Assembly (NCBI RefSeq): GCF_014202315.1
Contig: NZ_JACHGN010000024.1
Span: 1 to 64,000, forward strand
Reading direction: 5' to 3'
Length of the DNA: 64,000 nt
From: Thermocatellispora tengchongensis
GTDB taxonomy: Bacteria; Actinomycetota; Actinomycetes; Streptosporangiales; Streptosporangiaceae
Shown here in pieces: positions 1 to 8,256 of the stretch (its first letter is position 1; each line of letters starts with the position of its first letter). The notes beneath the pieces are model-generated. The model had not been told where the DNA came from. It searched no databases and saw nothing but the letters and a program-made list of their open reading frames with translations. The position numbers were made by a program, and so were the translations under genes.

Positions 1-130
1 GGGTGACGCGATCGCGGAGAAGAAGAACTCCGGTGAGGCGAAGGAGTCGCTGGAGGTCGTGGACGTGGCCCAGCTCCTGATCCGCTCGGTCAAGGGCGAG
101 CCGGAGGCCGAGCCGACCGCGGCGTCCTGA
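1..130 (+). CDS. C-terminal end of an unidentified protein (5' truncated)
   Basis: The reading frame is open from base 2 and ends with TGA at 128-130, so only about 42 residues are visible. The tail is charged (an AEKKNSGEAKES stretch), then a short hydrophobic segment (VVDVAQLLIRSV), then an acidic Glu/Pro/Ala-rich end. The pattern faintly recalls the C-terminal tail of bacterial Ku proteins, but the spacing does not fit well and I do not assign a function. The next gene starts 156 bp downstream and nothing suggests co-transcription. Confidence 0.6.
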   Translation, partial: GDAIAEKKNSGEAKESLEVVDVAQLLIRSVKGEPEAEPTAAS

Positions 131-286
131 CATTCTTTACACTTTTCGTGGAATGCCGCTGTGCGGGGCCTCTCAGCAGGGGTTTCGGTGCAATGACGGT
201 GAACAGGATGAACGACGTTATCCACATAACGGGAAAATCACGGTAACCTCAACGTCGCGTGGCTCATTTCGACGGGGAGGGGGCAG

Positions 287-1078
287 GTGGTGCGCGTCGT
301 CGTCACCGATGCCGAGGTCACCTTGGCCGACGTCCTCACCGTGCGCCTCGCGATGGACGAACCGCTCGCCGAAGGGGCCGAGCTGGTGCTGCGCCACCGC
401 ACCAGCGACGCCGAGCGCCGGGTGGCGCTCGGCGGGGCCGAGGCGCGCGACGCCACGCTGGCGGTCTCGCTCGCCCCGCTCGGCCTGGAGGCCGGCCGGT
501 GGGACGCCTACCTGCACCAGGCGGGCCGGAAGGTGCGCCTCAAGAGCGTGGACCCGGGGTTCTCCCTGGACCACCTCGACGCGTACGCGCTGGCCCGCCG
601 CACCGTGGCCTACCGCGCCTACCGCACGCTCAACGGCTACCTCGCCCTGAAGATCGACGAGGCGCGGCCGGTGGCCGAGGTGCGGGCGGTGTGGTTCCGC
701 GAGGGCCGGTTCGAGGTGACCGGCCTGCTGGCGTACACCGGGCTCGACGACGACGACGCGCGGCACGAGGCCCGGCTCGCGCTGCGCCGGCACAGCCCCG
801 ACGCCCGCCTGAGCACCCGGGCCACCGTACGGGGCGTGCGCTTCCACGCGGCGCTGTCGCTGTGCGACGTGATCGACGCGGCGCAGGAGTCGGCCGGGAC
901 GTGGGAGCCCTCCCTTGAGGTGGACGGCCTGTCCGCGCCGCTGCCGCTCGGCGCCAAGGTGGACGACGTGGACGGCAAGCGGCGCCGCGTCCACTATCCC
1001 GAGACCGAGATCGACGGGGTGCCGGTCCGGCCCAGTTACAGCCCGGACGACGAACTCCGGCTGGAGGTGGGCGGGTGA
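287..1078 (+). CDS. Hypothetical protein coupled to a glycosyltransferase
   Basis: A 263-residue protein of unknown function. No catalytic motif is recognised. It is a soluble, charged protein of alternating beta-rich segments with no signal peptide or membrane span, and has an Asp-rich patch (LDDDDARHE) in the middle. The start is GTG at 287 or 290, just downstream of a purine-rich GGGGAGGGGG ribosome-binding site. Its stop overlaps the GTG start of the glycosyltransferase by four bases (GTGA), which implies translational coupling and a shared role in making or decorating a surface glycan or teichoic-type polymer. That role is inferred only from the neighbour. Confidence 0.8.
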   Translation: MVRVVVTDAEVTLADVLTVRLAMDEPLAEGAELVLRHRTSDAERRVALGGAEARDATLAVSLAPLGLEAGRWDAYLHQAGRKVRLKSVDPGFSLDHLDAYALARRTVAYRAYRTLNGYLALKIDEARPVAEVRAVWFREGRFEVTGLLAYTGLDDDDARHEARLALRRHSPDARLSTRATVRGVRFHAALSLCDVIDAAQESAGTWEPSLEVDGLSAPLPLGAKVDDVDGKRRRVHYPETEIDGVPVRPSYSPDDELRLEVGG

Positions 1079-2142
1079 AGATCTGCTTCGCGGTCCCAAC
1101 GGCGTACGGCATGCGGGGTGACGTCCGTTCCGTCGTCAACCTGGCCGCGGAGCTGGCCGAGCGCCACGAGGTCGAGATCCTCAGCGTCAAGCGGCACCGC
1201 GAGAAGCCGTTCTTCGCGATCGATCCGCGGGTGAAGGTGCGCTGGGTCGTGGACGTGCGCCCGGGGGTGCGGCACCTGCTGCCCCGCGGCCAGATGCGCA
1301 CCGAGGTGGCGCTGTGGCGGCGGCTGCGCGCGTTGCGCGCGGACGTGCTGGTCACCACCCGTCCCGGGCTGAGCGTGCAGGCGGCGCGGCACGCGCCCCG
1401 CGAGATCGTACGGCTGGCGCGGGAGTGGGGCCGGGCGCCCGTGCCCGGCCCGATCAAGCGCTTCTACCCCCGCCTGGACGGCGTGGTGGCGGCCACCGAG
1501 ACCGGCCGCGAGGAGTGGAGCCGGCTGCTCGACGGCGGCCCGCCGGTGCACGTGGTGCCCGACGCGCTGCCCGCCGGCCCGTGGCCCCGGTCGCGCATGG
1601 ACAACCGCATCGTCGCGGCGGGCGGCCGGTGGGTGCCCGCCAAGGCGTACGACCGGCTGCTGCGCGCCTTCGCGATCGTGGCGGACAAGCGGCCCGACTG
1701 GCGGCTGCGGCTCTACGGCGGCGGCTCGGAGGAGCGGCGGCTGCGCGACCTGGTGAGCGAGCTGCACCTGCACAACCACGTCTACTTCATGGGCACCACC
1801 CCCGACCTGACCGGCGAGTTCGCCAAGGCGTCCATCGTCGCGGTGACGTCCAGGTCGGAGGTGCTGGGCATGAGCGTCATCGAGGCGCTGGGCTGCGGTG
1901 TGCCGGTCGTGGGCTTCGACCACCCGCGCGGGGTCGGGGAGTTCGTCCGGCACGGCGTGAACGGGCTGCTGGTGCCCGAGGGTGAGGGCGAGGTCGAGGC
2001 GTTCGCGACGGCGCTGCTGTCGCTCATCGACGACGAGCGCCGCCGCCGGGCGCTGGCCGCGGGGGCGCGCGACAGCGTCGCCGGGCACGCGGTGGCCCCG
2101 GCGGCCGAGCGCTGGGAGAAGCTGATGACCTCCGCACGCTGA
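1075..2142 (+). CDS. Glycosyltransferase family 4 (GT-B fold)
   Basis: A 355-residue GT-B glycosyltransferase of the GT4 type that transfers a sugar from a nucleotide-sugar donor, probably to a cell-envelope glycan at the cytoplasmic face of the membrane. The N-terminal half is the acceptor domain. The C-terminal half holds the donor site, with the E-x7-E signature in SRSEVLGMSVIEALGCG followed by GVPVVGFD and the NGLLVPEGE loop, all characteristic of GT4 enzymes. No transmembrane segment or signal peptide is seen. The GTG start overlaps the stop of the upstream hypothetical gene, so the two form an operon. Sugar and acceptor cannot be read from the sequence. Confidence 0.9.
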   Translation: MKICFAVPTAYGMRGDVRSVVNLAAELAERHEVEILSVKRHREKPFFAIDPRVKVRWVVDVRPGVRHLLPRGQMRTEVALWRRLRALRADVLVTTRPGLSVQAARHAPREIVRLAREWGRAPVPGPIKRFYPRLDGVVAATETGREEWSRLLDGGPPVHVVPDALPAGPWPRSRMDNRIVAAGGRWVPAKAYDRLLRAFAIVADKRPDWRLRLYGGGSEERRLRDLVSELHLHNHVYFMGTTPDLTGEFAKASIVAVTSRSEVLGMSVIEALGCGVPVVGFDHPRGVGEFVRHGVNGLLVPEGEGEVEAFATALLSLIDDERRRRALAAGARDSVAGHAVAPAAERWEKLMTSAR

Positions 2143-2192
2143 CGTCAGGAGGGTGTGACCTCCGGTTCGGCAAAGGGCATACGGGTAACGGG

Positions 2193-2206
2193 TACCGTGG
2201 ACGGTA
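2193..2206. promoter_or_regulatory. Perfect palindrome over the csoR start codon (candidate operator)
   Basis: TACCGT-GG-ACGGTA is a perfect 6-2-6 inverted repeat whose last base is the A of the csoR ATG. A site in this position could let CsoR repress its own gene. It differs from the usual C/G-run CsoR operator, so the assignment is inference. Confidence 0.4.
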
Positions 2207-2487
2207 TGCATGGGTACTCGGGAGACAAGCAGGCCTATCTCACCCGGCTCCGGCGCATCGAGGGGCAGGTCCGGGGGCTGCAGCGGATGGTCGAGGACGA
2301 CGCGTACTGCATCGACATCCTCACCCAGGTCTCCGCGGTCACCAGGGCGCTGCAGGCCGTGGCGCTCGGGCTCCTGGAGGACCACATCAGCCACTGCGTG
2401 GCCGAGGCCGTCAACACCGGCGGCCCGGAGGCCGAGGCGAAGGTCAAGGAGGCGTCGGCGGCCATCGCCCGCCTCGTGCGCTCCTGA
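2206..2487 (+). CDS. csoR: CsoR-type copper-sensing transcriptional repressor
   Basis: A 93-residue all-helical repressor of the CsoR/RcnR family, which leaves DNA when it binds Cu(I). The RLRRIEGQVRGLQRMVE helix carries the conserved DNA-binding Arg residues. The copper ligands of the C-H-C type are visible as Cys35 (DAYCID), His60 and Cys64 (EDHISHC), one off the numbering of M. tuberculosis CsoR. The frame is open back to GTG 2155, but ATG 2206 (MHGYSGDK) matches the usual family start. No copper ATPase or chaperone is adjacent. A matching operator-like palindrome lies 38 kb away before the DUF4396 gene at 40981. The stop codon sits inside the first unit of a tandem repeat. Confidence 0.92.
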   Translation: MHGYSGDKQAYLTRLRRIEGQVRGLQRMVEDDAYCIDILTQVSAVTRALQAVALGLLEDHISHCVAEAVNTGGPEAEAKVKEASAAIARLVRS

Positions 2488-2650
2488 GAGCCCGCCCGCT
2501 GCGTTCCTGAGAGCGGCCCGGTGCGTTGTTCCTGTGAGCCGCCCGGCGCGCTCGTGAGCCGCCCGATGCGTTCCTGTGAGCCGCCCGGTCCGCTCCTGAG
2601 AGCCACCCGATGCGTTCCCGAGAGCCGCCCGCCGCCCGTGCGTCGGCCGA
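2470..2650. repeat. Degenerate ~22-bp tandem repeats starting inside the csoR stop region
   Basis: About seven imperfect copies of a unit like TGCGTTCCTGAGAGCCGCCC run head to tail. The first copy includes the last csoR codons and its TGA, so the array looks as if it expanded from the gene end. No coding function is assigned to the ORFs through it. Confidence 0.75.
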
Positions 2651-2701
2651 GACCGCCCATCCGTCTCGACCCGCCCCACGCGTCCGCGTCCCACGTCCCG
2701 A

Positions 2702-2845
2702 CGGCCTCGTGTGTTGCCGAGACCACCCGTCCCCGTCTGCGCACACCCCGCCGGCCTCGTGCGTTGCCGAGACCACCCGTCCCCGTCTGCGCACACCCCG
2801 CCGGCCTCGTGTGTTGCCGAGACCGTCCGTCCCGTCTCCGGCCGC
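2702..2845. repeat. 50-bp tandem repeat, three copies
   Basis: Units begin at 2702, 2752 and 2802, each with CGGCCTCGTGTGTTGCCGAG near its start. Copies one and two are almost identical over 50 bp (one T/C difference noted); the third degenerates after about 30 bp. The rest of 2846-2954 is an ordinary spacer with no gene seen. Confidence 0.85.
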
Positions 2846-2954
2846 TCGTGCGTTCCTCAGATCACTTCGATGACGGACTAGTCATGCGGGGTGGCCGGAT
2901 AACCATAGTCCCGGCTCCCTCGGGAGACCGGGACTAGGTCAATGTGATTGGTCT

Positions 2955-3116
2955 TCAGCGGCTCGCCGAAGTCCGCAATCCGAGCGCGTTGTCGAGCTCT
3001 TCCAAGGTCAGCCGTCGCTCGCTGATGGCGACGGCGCTCAGCACCTCGGCATAGAGTGCGATCTCGTCCAACGCGACACGGTCGTGGACCCGAGAGTCCA
3101 GGTCATCGTGCCCCAC
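2955..3116 (-). CDS. Small conserved hypothetical protein (53 aa)
   Basis: A short acidic protein, VGHDDLDSRVHDRVALDEIA followed by LYAEVLSAVAISERRLTLEE and ending near ALGLRTSASR, predicted to be two helices. Similar 50-residue proteins of unknown function are common in actinomycetes. The frame is open back to 3254, but GTG at 3116 is preferred because an AAGGAAGGA Shine-Dalgarno element stands 7 bases upstream and homologous proteins, as I recall them, start here. It stands alone. An AT-rich island at about 3255-3345 upstream probably contains the promoter. No function is proposed. Confidence 0.7.
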   Translation of the reverse strand: MGHDDLDSRVHDRVALDEIALYAEVLSAVAISERRLTLEELDNALGLRTSASR

Positions 3117-3331
3117 CGCGTCGTCCTTCCTTCCGCAGCCCACACCCAGTACCGAGGTTACGACGCGGCGCGTTAGGGCGACATGGCCCATCGGGGCCAT
3201 TCCTCCACCAGCCCCAGCATCACCGGAGGGATCATTTCCACGCCCGTTGATCACGGGTCGATGAATCGGCTGATATCAAAAGTATTGAAACGATATAGAG
3301 GAGGTTAGGGAGAAATAGCGGTGTATATGGT

Positions 3332-4678
3332 TTAAGACGATTCCAGTGTGGTCAGTGGGTATCGATCATCACGCTGGTGCGTCAGCCGGCTCACCGTCGC
3401 CGACGCGGTGACGAACCCGTGGGGCGGCACCGCGACCTCGCACAGGCGGCACCACGCCAGGCCGGTGGCGTACGCGGTGCCGAGCAGCGTGGCGGCCGTG
3501 CCCCGGTCCGGCGGGTGCAGCGCCGGGGGCAGGTCGCCGTCCACGGGCCAGAACCGGCGCAGCGGGTGGCCGCGGTCGGTGAGGGTGGCGTGCAGCAGGT
3601 GGCGCAGCTCGGGGTCCAGCCACGGGTACAGGCGCGGGGCCGCCTTAGGCGCCAGGGCCGCGACGTCGGCGGCGAGCAGGGCCACGGCCACCGCCCTGGG
3701 GTCGCTGCGGCGGCGGGAGAGGTAGCCCAGCGCCTCGATCAGGTCGTACACCGAGTGGGCGAAGTGCTCGCCCGGCGCGGTCTCGGGCACGACGGCGCGG
3801 GCGAGGTGGGGCGGGCAGCGGTCCAGCCACGCCCGGCGTACGGCGGGGTCGCCCTGGCGGGCGGCGGCGTGGTCGAGGTCGGGGCGGCGCAGCGCGGGCT
3901 CCAGCATCGCCACCAGGGCCTCGGCCCGGGGGCGGAACCGGTCGTCGTCGAGGATCGCGTCGGCGGTGTTGGCCATCAGGGCGGCCAGGCGCAGCCCGGC
4001 CTTGGGGCGGTCGGCGCGGATGCGCTCGGCGTACAGGGCGACCAGGTCGCCGAGCCCGACGGGGCGCAGCCAGCGCACCCACTCGTCGCCCGGCAGCGCG
4101 CGGCCCAGGAACTCGCCGAACATCGACAGCAGCACCTCGTTGCCGTCGAACGCCGGGGCGTACGCGCACCACATCAACGTGCCCCACACCGCCGCGACCG
4201 TGCTCGGCACGTCGCCGGCGAAGATCGAGGTGAACGGCGCCCCCTTGATCGGGAAGTCCTCGGGGCTGGGCAGGCGGCGCGAGCCGAGGATCGCGCGCAC
4301 CCGCTCGGTGATGTCGCGCGGCACGTCGGGGCCGACGAACCCCTGGGTGGAGCCGCCCTCGAAGGCGAAGTCGGGGCCGTCGGGCACCAGCGAGGGCACC
4401 AGCATCGCGGTGTGCTGCACGACGTGGGCCGCCGCGCGCAGGTTCTGGTCGGCCGGAGGCGGCGAGAGGTGCCAGCGGCCGTCGGCAGGGTCCTGGCGGT
4501 ACCAGCGGGCGTGCGCCCCGAACAGCCACCGCCCGCCGTCGGGCGTCACGACGGTACGCGCGGCCACGGCCTGGGCCTTGGCCGGGCCGGAAAGCTGCGC
4601 CCAGCGCGGATCGGCGACCATGGCGCGCATGTCGCCCTCGATGGCCGCGAACCCGTCCCACTGGTGCACGCGCGCCAT
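3332..4678 (-). CDS. Hypothetical protein (448 aa), actinobacterial
   Basis: Not recognised. A 448-residue soluble protein with an N-terminal segment mentioning WLFGAHARWYRQDP (aromatic-rich, possibly a small WxG-like or ligand-binding fold) and a long helical, Ala/Leu/Arg-rich C-terminal half. A cysteine pair (WCRLC) lies near the C-terminus, around residues 410-420. No signal peptide or membrane span is seen. The ATG at 4678 is preceded by GGGAGAGG. It lies 61 bp downstream of the carbonic anhydrase gene on the same strand and could be co-transcribed with it. Confidence 0.75.
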   Translation of the reverse strand: MARVHQWDGFAAIEGDMRAMVADPRWAQLSGPAKAQAVAARTVVTPDGGRWLFGAHARWYRQDPADGRWHLSPPPADQNLRAAAHVVQHTAMLVPSLVPDGPDFAFEGGSTQGFVGPDVPRDITERVRAILGSRRLPSPEDFPIKGAPFTSIFAGDVPSTVAAVWGTLMWCAYAPAFDGNEVLLSMFGEFLGRALPGDEWVRWLRPVGLGDLVALYAERIRADRPKAGLRLAALMANTADAILDDDRFRPRAEALVAMLEPALRRPDLDHAAARQGDPAVRRAWLDRCPPHLARAVVPETAPGEHFAHSVYDLIEALGYLSRRRSDPRAVAVALLAADVAALAPKAAPRLYPWLDPELRHLLHATLTDRGHPLRRFWPVDGDLPPALHPPDRGTAATLLGTAYATGLAWCRLCEVAVPPHGFVTASATVSRLTHQRDDRYPLTTLESS

Positions 4679-4739
4679 GTTAAACCTCTCCCTCGCCCCC
4701 GTGCCCCCACCCCGATCATCTCGCAGATCGTGGCGCGGA

Positions 4740-5282
4740 TCAGCCCCCGGTGACGCGCCGCGCGCCGCGGTGGCGGGCCGCCTTGGCCATGTAGCCGTCC
4801 GGCGTGCGGGCGAAGGACGCGCGGTCGGCGTCGGTCAGGTCGCGCACGATCTTGGCCGGAACCCCGGCGGCCAGGACGCCCGCAGGGATCTTCTTGCCCG
4901 GCGGCACCAGGGCCCCGGCCGCGATCAGGGTGCCCGCGCCCACCCGCGCGCCGCCGAGCACGATCGCGCCGATGCCGATCAGCGCGCCCTCCTCGACGTA
5001 CGCGCCGTGCACCATCGCCTTGTGGCCCAGGCTCACGCGGCGCTCCAGCACGGCGGGCTCGCCCGGGTCGGCGTGCAGGCAGGACAGGTCCTGGATGTTG
5101 CACTCCTCGCCGACGTCGATCGCCTCGTCGTCGCCGCGCAGCACCGAGCCGTACCACACGCTCGCCCCGCGGGCCAGCCGGACCCTGCCCACCACGACGG
5201 CTCCGGGAGCGACATAGGCTTCTGGATGTATGTCGGGAGTCGCGTCGTCGTCCAGAGCGGCGATGTAGGGCTGATCGTTCAT
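4740..5282 (-). CDS. Gamma-class carbonic anhydrase-like hexapeptide-repeat protein
   Basis: A 180-residue left-handed beta-helix protein of the gamma-carbonic anhydrase family (YrdA/CaiE/CamH-like), which interconverts CO2 and bicarbonate or acts as a metal-dependent acyl-binding relative. The three zinc-binding histidines are present as His70 (SCLHAD), His87 and His92 (LGHKAMVHG). Hexapeptide turns run through GVVVGRVRLARGASVWYGS-like repeats, and Arg49/Asp51 in LRGDDE match the conserved active-site pair. Length fits the short gamma-CA branch. ATG 5282 (MNDQPY) is chosen because the family starts here, although the frame stays open to 5447. It is divergent from the coiled-coil gene at 5441. 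Confidence 0.85.
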   Translation of the reverse strand: MNDQPYIAALDDDATPDIHPEAYVAPGAVVVGRVRLARGASVWYGSVLRGDDEAIDVGEECNIQDLSCLHADPGEPAVLERRVSLGHKAMVHGAYVEEGALIGIGAIVLGGARVGAGTLIAAGALVPPGKKIPAGVLAAGVPAKIVRDLTDADRASFARTPDGYMAKAARHRGARRVTGG

Positions 5283-5440
5283 GGGTTCATGGTAGTAAGT
5301 CTGATTTTCCCCCAGCAGGTGCCGCGTTCCGGTTGCGGACCGGGGGAGTAAGCAGGAAAGTCGTGTCTTGACGTGTCGGTCCCTCGCCTCCCCGTACATC
5401 CGCTGAGTAACTTCACCCCGCAGACCCCCAGGGCAGTGCC

Positions 5441-6715
5441 ATGACAAACCAGCACGAAAGCTTCCCCGACCTGATGCACGACGACTCCTTCGAGGTCGTC
5501 ATGCGCGGCTACAGCCGTCGCCAGGTCCACGACTACATGATCCGCACCCGCAACCAGGTGCGCGATCTGGAGGAGCGTCTGGCGCGCGCCATCGAGCAGG
5601 CGGAGCAGGGCCGCATCGAGCTGGCGGAGGCCCGCAGGCGCATGGTGGAGACTCCGCAGAGCTATGAGGACCTCAGCCCGCGCCTGGCCCAGATCCTCAA
5701 GCTGGGCGAGGAGGAGGCCGCCGCCAAGCGGCAGGAGGCCGAGGAGGAGGCCCGCAAGCTCCGCGAGGAGGCCGCGGCCGAGGCCGAGCGGCTGGTCGTC
5801 TCCGCCCAGGAGCAGGCCGACTCGATCCTCACCTCCGCCCAGTCCGAGGCCGAGCGCCTGGTCGGCGAGGCCACCGCGGCGGCCGAGCGCATGCTCGCCC
5901 AGGCGAGCGCCGACGCCGAGGAGACCCGGGGCTCCGCGCAGTCCGAGGCCGAGGAGCGCATCCGCGACGCCAGGGCCGAGGCCGAGGAGACCGTGCGCAA
6001 CGCCCGCGCCGAGGCCGACCGTACGATCACCGCCGCGCGCAACGAGGCCGAGCAGACCGTGAGCAGCGCGCGAGCGGAGGCGGAGGCCACATTGGGGGCG
6101 GCCCGCGCCGAGGCCGAGGCCACGCTCAACGCCGCCCGCGCCGAGGCCGAGGCCACCCTCACCTCCGCCCAGCGCCGCGCCGCCGCCCTCGACCAGCACA
6201 CCGGCCAGCGGGTGGCCTACCTCACCGACGCCCACACCGAGGTCATGCGCCGGCTCAACGAGCTCGGCTCCGTCCTCGGCGAGGTCCTGCACCGCGAGAA
6301 GAACGCCGGCCCGCTGGTGGACGAGGCGTCCGTGCTGCCGCCCCCGCCCGCGATCGACGGCCCCGAGCCGCAGGACGCCATCGAGCCCCCGCGGCCGGCC
6401 CGGGAGGAGCCGCAGGACCAGCCCGCGAACTCGGTCGAGGTCATCGACGACGAGCCCGACGTCGAGGCCGTCCGCGTCATCGTCGAGGACGACGGCCACC
6501 ACGCGGCCGCAGTCCACCACGACGGCCATCATGACGGCCACCACGACGGCCACCACGCGGCCGATGACGACGACGACATGGACCTCCGCGGTGACGCCCT
6601 GGACGCCGCCGACCCGCAGCAGACCATCAACGTCCGCAACCTGCGCGAGGCGGGCGAGCACCACAACGTCCGCCACCTGTCGCGCGACCCCTTCACCCCG
6701 ATGCGCGGCAACTGA
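5441..6715 (+). CDS. DivIVA/FilP-like coiled-coil protein with His-rich tail
   Basis: A 424-residue cytoskeletal-type protein probably acting in polar growth. Residues about 15-60 (DSFEVVMRGYSRRQVHDYMI) match the N-terminal DivIVA-domain motif. Residues about 60-290 form an uninterrupted coiled coil with many repeats such as AEAEATLNAAR, as in Streptomyces FilP/Scy-type proteins (often misannotated as cellulose-binding). The C-terminal 110 residues are Pro/Glu/Asp-rich and disordered, with a histidine tract HHDGHHDGHHDGHH followed by five aspartates (about residues 350-375). The ATG at 5441 follows a GGCAGTGCC leader without a strong ribosome site. A hairpin terminator follows at 6725. Confidence 0.85.
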   Translation: MTNQHESFPDLMHDDSFEVVMRGYSRRQVHDYMIRTRNQVRDLEERLARAIEQAEQGRIELAEARRRMVETPQSYEDLSPRLAQILKLGEEEAAAKRQEAEEEARKLREEAAAEAERLVVSAQEQADSILTSAQSEAERLVGEATAAAERMLAQASADAEETRGSAQSEAEERIRDARAEAEETVRNARAEADRTITAARNEAEQTVSSARAEAEATLGAARAEAEATLNAARAEAEATLTSAQRRAAALDQHTGQRVAYLTDAHTEVMRRLNELGSVLGEVLHREKNAGPLVDEASVLPPPPAIDGPEPQDAIEPPRPAREEPQDQPANSVEVIDDEPDVEAVRVIVEDDGHHAAAVHHDGHHDGHHDGHHAADDDDDMDLRGDALDAADPQQTINVRNLREAGEHHNVRHLSRDPFTPMRGN

Positions 6716-6724
6716 GCTTCACCG

Positions 6725-6760
6725 CGACGCGGCCTTCGCCCACGGGCGGGGGCCGCGTCG
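6725..6760 (+). terminator. Hairpin terminator after the coiled-coil gene
   Basis: A perfect 10-bp stem CGACGCGGCC / GGCCGCGTCG encloses a nested CGCCC/GGGCG stem. It begins 9 bases after the stop codon. No strong U-tract follows, as is usual in actinomycetes. Confidence 0.7.
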
Positions 6761-6790
6761 TCGTGTACAGGTGTATGAGGGGCGTGCACA

Positions 6791-6985
6791 GGCCGGGTGC
6801 ACGCGGCAGGGCGGGAAGGACCCCGCCGCGTGCACGGCCGGGCGGAAACCCCCGCCCCCGATAGGGTCGGAGGCTTCCGCGTCTGGTGCCCGGCGCCGGG
6901 GCCGCCTGAGCGCTGACCCCGGCACCGGGCGGCTCGGGGTCCCGTGGAACGCCCCCCTCTGGAGTCAGGTCGCGTTCCACGGGAC
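6791..6985. other. Intergenic region with two strong stem-loops
   Basis: Hairpin one (6791-6839) pairs GTGCACGCGGC with GCCGCGTGCAC and an outer GGCC/GGCC. Hairpin two pairs 6939-6952 with 6972-6985, a perfect 14-bp inverted repeat (GTCCCGTGGAACGC). The second lies 25 bp past the stop of the leftward gene at 7010 and may terminate it. No gene is supported in 6716-7009. Confidence 0.55.
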
Positions 6986-7009
6986 GTCCGTCGGGCCGCC
7001 GTGGGCCCG

Positions 7010-7234
7010 CTATGGGTCGGGGCCTACGGAGGCCGCTCGCTCGCGCTGGTCGATGAGCTGGTCACGCAGGCCCTCCGGCGTGTCGGCGTCTATGGTCATC
7101 GCACAGCCGGCATCTCGCTCGGCGGCCGAGAGCGGGTGGTGACGGGTAGCCCACCAGCGCCCGGCGTCGCTCCGCCAGATGGTCCAATCGGGGAACTCCC
7201 GGGCGATTTCCGCGAGATGCCGGTCAAAGGACAT
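7010..7234 (-). CDS. Small hypothetical protein (74 aa)
   Basis: Starts MSFDRHLAEIAREFPDW and continues with RSDAGRWWATRHHPLS and a C-terminal ADTPEGLRDQLIDQ helix. The composition (Trp-rich, amphipathic) looks like a real small actinomycete protein often found beside GntR regulators; function unknown. ATG 7234 follows GAAGGG at suitable spacing, so the longer frame to 7273 is not used. Its leader holds a short inverted repeat (TCACCT/AGGTGA, 7270-7285). The gene lies downstream of the GntR regulator on the same strand, 120 bp away. Confidence 0.7.
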   Translation of the reverse strand: MSFDRHLAEIAREFPDWTIWRSDAGRWWATRHHPLSAAERDAGCAMTIDADTPEGLRDQLIDQRERAASVGPDP

Positions 7235-7354
7235 CTGTTCAACCCTTCCCGGGCCCGGTATGCGACCTTTCACCTACGAAGGTGAGGCACATCTCTAGAG
7301 AAATCAATGATCGCCGGGGTCAGGTCAACCTATCGCTTGACGTACGCCCTTGAC

Positions 7355-8107
7355 CTATGCGTCGAAGTCGTACTGGAGTACGTACGACGCGGCGTCGAGG
7401 ACCATCTCGTTGAGCTCGATGGGCTTGCCCCCGATCGTGTACGCCGTGCGCAGCACGATGATCACGGGCGTGCCCGCCGGGAGGTTGAGCGCCGCGGCCT
7501 CCTCGGGCATGGGCATGCGGGCGCGTACCTCCTCGGTGAAGTGGGCCGGGGCGTGGCCCAGGTCGCCGAGGCGGGCGTAGACGCCGCCGGGGCCGGTGTC
7601 GGGCCGGGTGATGGGGCTGCCCTCCACCAGGTCGGCGGGGAACGACGAGGTGGCGTACTGCACCGGGCGTCCGTCCACCGAGTACCGCCGCCGGCGCACC
7701 CAGACCTCGGAGGTGTCCAGGACCCGCGCGACCTCCTCGCCGGCGCGCTCGCGCACGATCTCGACCGCGTCCACCGTGTACGGCCGTCCGCGCGTGTCGG
7801 ACTCCCAGATCGCGCGGCCCTGCCCCCACTGGTCGCGGGCGAGACGCCGGGAGCCGTGCCGCCGGATCGGCTTGAACCGGCGCACGTACACGCCTGACCC
7901 GCGCTTGGGCACTGCCAGACCTTCGTTGATCAGGACGGCCAGCGCCTGTCTTGCCGTCGCCCTTGCTATCCCATGTTGGGACATGAGGGCGTTTTCGCCC
8001 GGCAGCCGATCCCCGTCACGCAATTCACCGGACAGGATCGCTTCGCGAAGCCCGTCGGCGATGCGCCGATAGATCGGGGGCTCGTGGGATACCGGGGATT
8101 CCGACAC
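7355..8107 (-). CDS. GntR-family regulator, HutC/UTRA subfamily
   Basis: A 250-residue effector-responsive DNA-binding protein. Residues about 10-75 form the GntR winged helix (IYRRIADGLREAILSGEL, then DRLPGENALMSQHGIARAT and GSGVYVRR). Residues about 95-245 form a UTRA effector domain of the HutC type. The start is GTG 8107 with AGAGGG upstream. No enzyme or transporter gene is adjacent; only the 74-residue gene follows, so the target pathway is unknown. The product ends in LQYDFDA, a typical UTRA ending. Confidence 0.9.
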   Translation of the reverse strand: MSESPVSHEPPIYRRIADGLREAILSGELRDGDRLPGENALMSQHGIARATARQALAVLINEGLAVPKRGSGVYVRRFKPIRRHGSRRLARDQWGQGRAIWESDTRGRPYTVDAVEIVRERAGEEVARVLDTSEVWVRRRRYSVDGRPVQYATSSFPADLVEGSPITRPDTGPGGVYARLGDLGHAPAHFTEEVRARMPMPEEAAALNLPAGTPVIIVLRTAYTIGGKPIELNEMVLDAASYVLQYDFDA

Positions 8108-8256
8108 GTTTGATCACCCTCTGTCACCAACCGGGTTTGGCTCTCCAGAGAACTTGCCCCGTCTTGTCCACGATCGCACAGATACAGAGGTTGGTCCCGA
8201 GCTTCTTTTGCGCGGATCGTGCACGTGTGGTGATCTACGGGGGTTTTCTCGGCCCG

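Noticed and set aside
1036-2796. 586-residue ORF on the minus strand
   Set aside because: Antisense to the glycosyltransferase and csoR, with repeats arising from the tandem array; no recognised domain.
2521-2937. ORF across the csoR repeats (138 residues)
   Set aside because: Its product is a repetitive Pro/Arg/Ser string created by the tandem repeats.
6725-6985. A tRNA or riboswitch in the hairpin cluster
   Set aside because: No cloverleaf, T-loop or known riboswitch core was recognisable; hairpins look like terminators.
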